Source: an uncultured Prevotellaceae bacterium (GTDB lineage: Bacteria > Bacteroidota > Bacteroidia > Bacteroidales > Bacteroidaceae). Taken from it: a DNA stretch of 64,000 nt. Below the pieces are notes generated by a model. That model was given only the letters and a program-made list of their open reading frames with translations. It was not told the DNA's origin and made no database searches. Shown in pieces: positions 58,661 to 64,000 of the stretch. The position numbers were made by a program, and so were the translations under genes. Where the stretch lies: NCBI GenBank assembly GCA_947176535.1, contig CAMWQU010000004.1:52495-116494 (forward strand). Direction: 5' to 3'. Each line of letters begins with the position of its first letter. Position 1 is the first letter of the stretch.

Positions 58661-60499
58661 ATGGCAAATTCTTTAGAGATTAAGGAGCTGGATAGCGTTG
58701 TAGTACGCTTCTCCGGTGATTCTGGCGACGGAATGCAGTTGGCCGGAAACATCTTTTCCACCGTATCGGCCACCGTGGGAAACAGCATCAGCACGTTTCC
58801 CGACTATCCGGCCGACATACGTGCCCCGCAAGGTTCGCTCACGGGCGTGAGCGGTTATCAGGTGCACATCGGTGCCGCCCAGGTGTACACGCCCGGCGAC
58901 AAGTGCGATGTGCTTGTGGCGATGAACGCTGCCGCACTGAAGACCCAGTTGCGCTACGCCAAGTCCGACGCCACCATCATCATTGATACGGACGCCTTCG
59001 GCCCCAAAGATTTGGAGAAGGCCCAGTTTCAGACCGACGACCCCATACGCGAAATGGGTATCGACGAAGACCGCGTCATCGCCTGTCCGCTGACGACGAT
59101 GGTCAAAAACTGTCTGGCAGACAGCGGTATGGATCAGAAATCCATGCTCAAGTGCCGCAATATGTTTGCGGTCGGCCTCGTCTGCTGGCTCTTCAGCCGC
59201 GACCTGGAAGTGGCTTTCAGTTTCCTGCGTGAGAAGTTCGCCCGGAAACCGGCCATTGCCGAAGCCAACATCAAGGTGGTGCAGGCCGGTTACGACTACG
59301 GACACAATACCCACTCTTCGGCCCGGAACGTCTATCGCATCGAGACCCGCGAGAAGCATCCCGGCCGCTACATGGACATCACGGGCAACAAGGCCACGGC
59401 CTACGGCTTCATCGCCGCTGCCGAAAAGGCCGGTCTGCGTCTCTACTTGGGCTCATATCCCATTACCCCGGCTACGGACGTGCTGCACGAACTCTCGAAG
59501 CACAAGAGCCTCGGCGTTGTCACCGTGCAGTGCGAGGACGAGATTTCCGGCTGCGCCTCGGCCGTAGGTGCCGGTTTTGCCGGTGCACTGGCCGTGACTT
59601 CCACCAGCGGTCCCGGTGTCTGCCTGAAAAGTGAAGCCATGAACCTGGCCGTCATCATGGAGCTGCCCCTCGTCGTGCTTGACGTGCAGCGCGGCGGCCC
59701 GGCCACCGGTCTGCCCACGAAGTCGGAACAGACCGACCTCCTGCAGGTGCTCTACGGTCGTAACGGAGAAAGCCCCATGCCCGTAATTGCCGCCCTCAGT
59801 CCCACCGACTGTTTCGATGCGGCTTACGAAGCCTCGAAGATAGCACTGGAACACATGACCCCCGTGGTTCTGCTCACCGATGCTTACATTGCCAACGGCT
59901 CCGCGGCTTTCCGTCTTCCGGACTTGGCCGATTATCCTGCCATAGAACCTCCCTACGTGCCGGAGGAACTTCTCGGCGAGTGGACGCCTTATCAGCGCAA
60001 CGAACAAGGTGTGCGCTATTGGGCGGTGCCCGGTCGGGAGGGTTTCACGCACATCCTTGGCGGACTGGAGAAAGACAACCGGACGGGTGCCATCAGCACT
60101 GACCCCGAAAACCACGACCTCATGACGCGCCTGCGTCAGCAGAAGGTGGACAGCATACCCGTGCCCGACCTCGAAGTGTTGGGCGACAAGGAGGACGCCG
60201 AACTGCTCATTGTGGGCTTCGGTTCCACCTACGGCCATCTGCATACGGCCATGGACGAACTCCGTGCCCGGGGGCGCAAAGTGGCACTGGCGCAGTTCCG
60301 CTACATCCGGCCTCTGCCGGCTAATACGGCCGAGGTGCTGATGAAGTACCCCAAAGTGGTTGTGGCGGAGCAGAACATGGGACAGTTGGCAGCCTATCTG
60401 CGTATGCAGGTGGACGGCTTCGTACCCCTGCAGTTCAATCAGGTGAAGGGACAGCCGTTTGCCGTGAGCGAACTGGTGGAATACTTCTCGACACTGTAA
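58661..60499 (+). CDS. korA: 2-oxoacid:acceptor oxidoreductase, alpha subunit (gamma-alpha fusion)
   Basis: 612 residues. The N-terminal gamma-type domain (about 1-190: VVRFSGDSGDGMQLAGNIFSTV, PDYPADIRAPQGSLTGVSGYQVHIG) is fused to the alpha part (about 220-612: GNKATAYGFIAAAEKAGLRLYLGSYPITPATDVLHEL, SGPGVCLKSEAMNLAVIMELPLVVLDVQRGGPATGLPTKSEQTDL). This is the 2-oxoglutarate (KorA) type of the two-subunit enzymes, which form acyl-CoA with reduced ferredoxin. Its partner korB follows after 69 bp. Cytosolic. Confidence 0.94.
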   Translation: MANSLEIKELDSVVVRFSGDSGDGMQLAGNIFSTVSATVGNSISTFPDYPADIRAPQGSLTGVSGYQVHIGAAQVYTPGDKCDVLVAMNAAALKTQLRYAKSDATIIIDTDAFGPKDLEKAQFQTDDPIREMGIDEDRVIACPLTTMVKNCLADSGMDQKSMLKCRNMFAVGLVCWLFSRDLEVAFSFLREKFARKPAIAEANIKVVQAGYDYGHNTHSSARNVYRIETREKHPGRYMDITGNKATAYGFIAAAEKAGLRLYLGSYPITPATDVLHELSKHKSLGVVTVQCEDEISGCASAVGAGFAGALAVTSTSGPGVCLKSEAMNLAVIMELPLVVLDVQRGGPATGLPTKSEQTDLLQVLYGRNGESPMPVIAALSPTDCFDAAYEASKIALEHMTPVVLLTDAYIANGSAAFRLPDLADYPAIEPPYVPEELLGEWTPYQRNEQGVRYWAVPGREGFTHILGGLEKDNRTGAISTDPENHDLMTRLRQQKVDSIPVPDLEVLGDKEDAELLIVGFGSTYGHLHTAMDELRARGRKVALAQFRYIRPLPANTAEVLMKYPKVVVAEQNMGQLAAYLRMQVDGFVPLQFNQVKGQPFAVSELVEYFSTL

Positions 60500-60568
60500 C
60501 AATAGGGACGGATAGGTCTCGACGAGATAAGATAATCATAAACGTAAAAAGTATATAAAGAGAACATT

Positions 60569-61615
60569 ATGAATACAGGTTCTAACGGAAATGTATTCTC
60601 ATCCGGGGAGAAACAGCGTGTGGCCGCCGATTACAAGAAAGGGCAGCCGCGTTGGTGTCCGGGTTGTGGCGACCACTTCTTTCTGGCCTCCTTCCACAAG
60701 GCACTGGCAGAGATAGGTACGGCCCCGGAGAATATCGCCGTCATCAGCGGCATCGGTTGCAGCAGCCGTCTGCCTCATTACATGGCCACCTACGGCATGA
60801 ATACCATCCACGGCCGCGCCGTGGCCATAGCTACCGGCTGCAAGGTAGCAAAGCCGGGCCTCGACGTATGGCAGGTGAGTGGCGACGGTGACGGACTGGC
60901 CATCGGCGGAAACCATTTTATCCATGCCAACCGCAGAAACATAGACCTCAACATGATATTGCTCAACAACCGCATCTACGGACTCACCAAGGGACAGTAC
61001 AGCCCCACCAGTCCGCGCGGTTTTGTCAGCAAATCCAGTCCTTACGGGACGGTGGAAGACCCGTTCCGTCCGGCAGAGCTCTGCTTCGGCGCACGCGGCC
61101 ACTTCTTTGCCCGTGCTGTGGCCACCGACGCCCCCGGCACGATTGAGGTGCTGAAAGCGGCACACGCCCACAAGGGTGCCTCGGTGTGTGAGATCCTGCA
61201 GAACTGCGTCATTTTCAACGACGGCACGCACGAAAGCGTCTACACGAAAGAGGGACGCGCCAACAACGCCATCTACGTGGAGCACGGGAAACCCCTTGTC
61301 TTCGGCCCCGACAAGCAGTACGGTTTGGTGCAGGACGGCTTCTCCCTGAAGAAAGTGGAGATTGGCAAGGACGGCTACACGCTGGACGACATCCTTGTCC
61401 ACGACGCACATTGCGAGGACAACACGTTGCAGTTGAAACTGGCTCTCATGGGCGATGGCGACGGATTCCCCATCGCACTGGGCGTCATCCGCGATGTGGA
61501 GGCTCCTGCCTACAACGATGCCGTGGAGGCTCAGATAGAGGAACTGAAAGCCAAGAAGCCCTACCATACCTTTGCGGAACTCCTCGAAACTAATGAAGTT
61601 TGGGAGGTGAAGTAA
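60569..61615 (+). CDS. korB: 2-oxoacid:acceptor oxidoreductase, beta subunit
   Basis: 348 residues with the cysteine motif WCPGCGDHFFL for the Fe-S cluster, ISGIGCSSRLPHYM, and the thiamine-diphosphate motif GDGDGLAIGGNHFIHANRRNIDLNMILLNNRIYGLTKGQYSPTS. It forms the catalytic core with KorA, oxidatively decarboxylating 2-oxoglutarate (or a related 2-oxoacid) to the acyl-CoA. The pair is closed by a strong terminator. Confidence 0.95.
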   Translation: MNTGSNGNVFSSGEKQRVAADYKKGQPRWCPGCGDHFFLASFHKALAEIGTAPENIAVISGIGCSSRLPHYMATYGMNTIHGRAVAIATGCKVAKPGLDVWQVSGDGDGLAIGGNHFIHANRRNIDLNMILLNNRIYGLTKGQYSPTSPRGFVSKSSPYGTVEDPFRPAELCFGARGHFFARAVATDAPGTIEVLKAAHAHKGASVCEILQNCVIFNDGTHESVYTKEGRANNAIYVEHGKPLVFGPDKQYGLVQDGFSLKKVEIGKDGYTLDDILVHDAHCEDNTLQLKLALMGDGDGFPIALGVIRDVEAPAYNDAVEAQIEELKAKKPYHTFAELLETNEVWEVK

Positions 61616-61642
61616 GGAGGTCTCCGCTTCTTACGGACAACT

Positions 61643-61687
61643 AAAGAGCCGGGTCTGACTGATAGAACAAGTCAGACCCGGCTCTTT
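61643..61687. terminator. Bidirectional terminator between korB and upp
   Basis: A perfect 18-bp stem (AAAGAGCCGGGTCTGACT and its complement) with a 9-nt loop, A/T runs on both sides. It serves both convergent transcripts. Confidence 0.85.
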
Positions 61688-61726
61688 GGGTATGTTTCGT
61701 GGAGCAATCTTTCGGCCCCGCAGGAC

Positions 61727-62383
61727 TTACAACTTCTCTCCGTAGCAGAGGTCGCCGCAGTCGCCGAAGCCGGGAATGATGTATTTGTGCTCGTTCATGC
61801 CCGGGTCGATGCAGGCGCACCAGAGGGTGGTGTCGTCGGCCACGTTCTGCCGGAGCATTTCCACACCTTCGGGCGTTCCTATCACGCAGGCGATATGCAC
61901 ATGGGCCGGCCGTCCCGTCTTGAGCAACGCCTCGTAGGCGGCCACCATGGAACCGCCGGTGGCCAGCATGGGATCGACGATAAGCAGCGTCTTGCCCTCG
62001 ACGCTGGGCGAAGCCATGTATTCCGTGTGGATGCCCACCTCGGTATGTTCGCGGTTGGTGTACATACGGAAAGCCGAAACAAACGCATTCTCCGCATGGT
62101 CGAACACGTGCAGGAAACCTTCGTGGAAAGGCAGTCCGGCCCGCAGGACGGTAGCCAGCAGCAGGTCGTCCTTGGCCAAAGGAACGACGGCCGTTCCTAA
62201 AGGCGTTGTCACGCTCTGGGGTTGATACGTGAATGTCCGTGAGATTTCGTAGGCCATCGTTTCGCCGATGCGCCGGATGTTATTCCGAAAGAGCAGGCGG
62301 TTGCACTGGTAATTTTTGTCGCGGATTTCGGCCATAAAGTGGTTCATGACCGAGTTCTGCTCGGAGAGGTTGATTATTTTCAT
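61727..62383 (-). CDS. upp: Uracil phosphoribosyltransferase
   Basis: 218 residues. The PRPP-binding motif LLIVDPMLATGGSM, the uracil-binding C-terminal segment (IDPGMNEHKYIIPGFGDCGDLCYG) and VLRAGLPFHEGFL are typical of Upp. It salvages uracil to UMP. A TATTTTTG box at 62401-62408 lies 17 bp upstream, so the gene appears monocistronic. Confidence 0.95.
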   Translation of the reverse strand: MKIINLSEQNSVMNHFMAEIRDKNYQCNRLLFRNNIRRIGETMAYEISRTFTYQPQSVTTPLGTAVVPLAKDDLLLATVLRAGLPFHEGFLHVFDHAENAFVSAFRMYTNREHTEVGIHTEYMASPSVEGKTLLIVDPMLATGGSMVAAYEALLKTGRPAHVHIACVIGTPEGVEMLRQNVADDTTLWCACIDPGMNEHKYIIPGFGDCGDLCYGEKL

Positions 62384-62400
62384 GATAAAATGATTTTCTG

Positions 62401-62408
62401 CAAAAATA
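62401..62408 (-). promoter_or_regulatory. -7 box (TATTTTTG) of upp
   Basis: TATTTTTG on the minus strand, 17 bp before the upp ATG. A -33 TTTG is not clear. Confidence 0.5.
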
Positions 62409-62469
62409 GGAAATAATTGCGAATTACGGATGAGGGAAGGTCAGAAAAAAACGGGGGTGATAAATTCTT

Positions 62470-62510
62470 TTTTGCCAACTCTGCTTTCCAAAAGCAGGAA
62501 ATAAACAGAA
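62470..62510 (+). promoter_or_regulatory. Conserved box upstream of pckA, shared with psd
   Basis: TTGCCAACTCTG followed by AGCAGGAAATA; the middle can form CTGCTTT/AAAGCAG. See the matching box at 56480-56530. Confidence 0.35.
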
Positions 62511-62570
62511 ATATGGGGATGCACAAGGGCAAAAAACGGGCATTCTTTTTCCCGAATAAAAAAAAATGAT

Positions 62571-62578
62571 TACTTTTG
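62571..62578 (+). promoter_or_regulatory. -7 box (TACTTTTG) of pckA
   Basis: TACTTTTG, 74 bp before the pckA ATG, leaving a leader of about 68 nt. Confidence 0.65.
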
Positions 62579-62652
62579 TCATGCCCAAAAGGCGTACTTT
62601 TCAGAGTGAATAAAACAAGCGTTAAACCATAAACATTTTAAACTTTATACAA

Positions 62653-64000
62653 ATGGCAAAATTAGATTTAACTCAGTATGGCATTACAGGCAGCACTGTG
62701 ATCGCCCACAATCCTTCGTATGAGGTTCTTTTCGAGGAGGAGACCAAAGCCGGTTTGACGGGCTACGACAAGGGTGTGAACACCGAACTCAATGCCGTGA
62801 ACGTAATGACCGGTATCTACACCGGCCGTTCTCCTAAGGACAAGTATATCGTAGACGACGCTCAGAGCCACGACAAGGTATGGTGGACTACCGAGGAATA
62901 CAAGAACGACAACCACCCCATGTCGGAGGACGTATGGGCCAAGGTTAAGGACATCGCCATCAAGGAGCTCTGCAACAAGAACCTGTATGTTGTCGATGCT
63001 TTCTGCGGTGCCAACGAGGCCACCCGTCTGAGTGTGCGTTTCATCGTGGAGGTAGCCTGGCAGGCTCACTTCGTGACGAATATGTTCATCCAGCCCACTG
63101 CCGAGGAACTGGAGAACTTCGAGCCCAACTTCGTTATCTACAATGCTTCCAAGGCAAAGGTAGAGAACTATGAGGCTCTGGGCCTGAACTCCGAGACCTG
63201 CGTGGCTTTCAACACTACCAGCCGCGAGCAGGTTATCATCAACACCTGGTACGGTGGCGAGATGAAGAAGGGTATGTTCTCCATGCAGAACTACTACCTC
63301 CCCCTGCAGGGTATCGCCAGCATGCACTGCTCGGCCAACACCGACATGGAGGGTAAGAACACGGCTATCTTCTTCGGTCTCTCCGGTACCGGTAAGACCA
63401 CCCTTTCCACCGACCCGAAGCGTCTGCTCATCGGTGACGACGAGCACGGATGGGACGACGAGGGTGTGTTCAACCTCGAAGGCGGTTGCTATGCCAAGGT
63501 TATCAACCTCTCTAAGGAGAACGAGCCCGACATCTACGGTGCTATCCGTCGCGATGCCCTGTTGGAGAACGTTACCGTTGCCGAGGACGGCACGATTGAC
63601 TTCGCCGACAAGAGCGTGACCGAGAACACCCGTGTCAGCTATCCCATCAACCACATCGAGAAGATTGTTCAGAAGGTGAACGGCAAGAGCGCCGGTCCCG
63701 AGGCTAAGAACGTTATCTTCCTCAGTGCCGATGCCTTCGGCGTACTGCCTCCCGTGAGCATTCTGACTCCCGAGCAGACGAAGTACTACTTCCTCTCCGG
63801 CTTCACCGCAAAACTGGCAGGTACCGAGCGCGGCATCACCGAGCCCACTCCCACCTTCTCGGCTTGCTTCGGTCAGGCTTTCCTCGAACTGCATCCCACA
63901 AAGTATGCTGAGGAACTGGTGAAGCGCATGGAGAAGAGCGGTGCCAAGGCTTATCTGGTGAACACCGGTTGGAACGGTACCGGCAAGCGTATCTCTATCC
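62653..64000 (+). CDS. pckA: Phosphoenolpyruvate carboxykinase (ATP), 3'-truncated by the window edge
   Basis: Open from ATG 62653 ([27 protein letters not shown]) to the end of the window (449 codons), without a stop, which explains its absence from the ORF track. Motifs of the ATP-type enzyme are visible: [15 protein letters not shown], the kinase loop [40 protein letters not shown] and [15 protein letters not shown]. It interconverts oxaloacetate and PEP. In anaerobic Bacteroidetes it often runs towards oxaloacetate for succinate formation. About 85 residues of a typical 535 are missing. Confidence 0.97.
   Translation, partial: MAKLDLTQYGITGSTVIAHNPSYEVLFEEETKAGLTGYDKGVNTELNAVNVMTGIYTGRSPKDKYIVDDAQSHDKVWWTTEEYKNDNHPMSEDVWAKVKDIAIKELCNKNLYVVDAFCGANEATRLSVRFIVEVAWQAHFVTNMFIQPTAEELENFEPNFVIYNASKAKVENYEALGLNSETCVAFNTTSREQVIINTWYGGEMKKGMFSMQNYYLPLQGIASMHCSANTDMEGKNTAIFFGLSGTGKTTLSTDPKRLLIGDDEHGWDDEGVFNLEGGCYAKVINLSKENEPDIYGAIRRDALLENVTVAEDGTIDFADKSVTENTRVSYPINHIEKIVQKVNGKSAGPEAKNVIFLSADAFGVLPPVSILTPEQTKYYFLSGFTAKLAGTERGITEPTPTFSACFGQAFLELHPTKYAEELVKRMEKSGAKAYLVNTGWNGTGKRISI

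Noticed and set aside
62668-63894. 408-aa minus-strand ORF listed by the track at the right end
   Set aside because: It is the antisense of pckA, which is the real gene (62653 to the window end) and is missing from the track only because its stop lies outside.

Overview
The window is a chromosomal segment of a Bacteroidetes bacterium, almost certainly order Bacteroidales. The evidence is the set of promoters of the TAnnTTTG (-7) type, the presence of PorX and PorW/SprE (type IX secretion), fimbrillin/DUF3575/DUF5119 fimbrial genes, lipoproteins with Bacteroidales-type signal peptides, DUF4834, and the order of housekeeping genes. Most of the window is GC-rich; three stretches (about 1-3,080, 19,830-21,780 and 43,400-44,900) are visibly AT-rich and look acquired. 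I cannot fix the genus from the sequence alone.

Layout. 1-3,080: an AT-rich tract with the 3' end of an unrecognised ORF, an unexplained 440-bp stretch and a three-gene cassette (cytosolic TerB-like protein, four-pass membrane protein with two coiled coils, exported vWA-like lipoprotein). It abuts the 3' side of tRNA-Met(CAT). 3,550-12,343: a plus-strand run with lptF/G-type permease, ribBA, an aspartate aminotransferase, a GH3-type enzyme, an Ig-like lipoprotein and a DUF3108 protein. 12,527-17,512: an NAD-dependent epimerase, RNase R, and a 5'-nucleotidase split into two genes. 17,714-19,815: rplS, a CvfB/S1-like protein and a LolD-type ATPase. 19,916-21,597: an AT-rich set of three small exported proteins. 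22,014-32,758: a long minus-strand run with a CPA2 antiporter, a U32 RNA-hydroxylation-type protein, Dus, SufE, an M28 glutaminyl-cyclase-like lipoprotein, a C26-M19 fusion, an Lrp regulator and three FKBP isomerases. 32,979-36,525: a fimbrial operon. 36,979-43,318: aroB, a 1,376-residue modular cargo-like protein and a GH43 hydrolase. 43,529-44,908: an AAA/DUF4143 ATPase followed by a possible decayed SIR2-like fragment. 44,951-51,766: tRNA-Pro, aroA, a small membrane protein, porW/sprE, porX and tsaE. 51,974-56,426: a small acidic protein, trxA and dnaE (minus strand). 56,620-58,258: psd, pssA and DUF4834. 58,531-64,000: tRNA-Arg, korA-korB, upp and the start of pckA, which runs off the window and is missing from the ORF track.

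How the parts work together. The window carries envelope functions (LptF/G, LolD, FKBPs, Psd/PssA, fimbriae), type IX secretion control (PorX, PorW) and a large secreted protein whose C-terminus looks like a type IX sorting signal, encoded next to a GH43 enzyme. Central metabolism is represented by KorAB, PckA, Upp, RibBA and AroA/AroB.

Most noteworthy signals. (1) The TerB / coiled-coil membrane / exported vWA cassette is the best candidate for an undescribed system. (2) Intergenic arrays with a period of 21-24 bp and palindromic cores occur at five places in three sequence families; one family (GTCCATAGCGGGAC) is present at three loci. (3) The AT-rich triad of exported Cys-rich or zinc-finger-like proteins has a G8 tract at the -33 position of its promoter, and a second G8 tract lies inside the DUF3575 fimbrial gene. 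(4) There is an exact-period 588-bp tandem duplication in the cargo protein, a 29-bp inverted repeat downstream of tsaE, and a SIR2-like remnant with an in-frame TAG.
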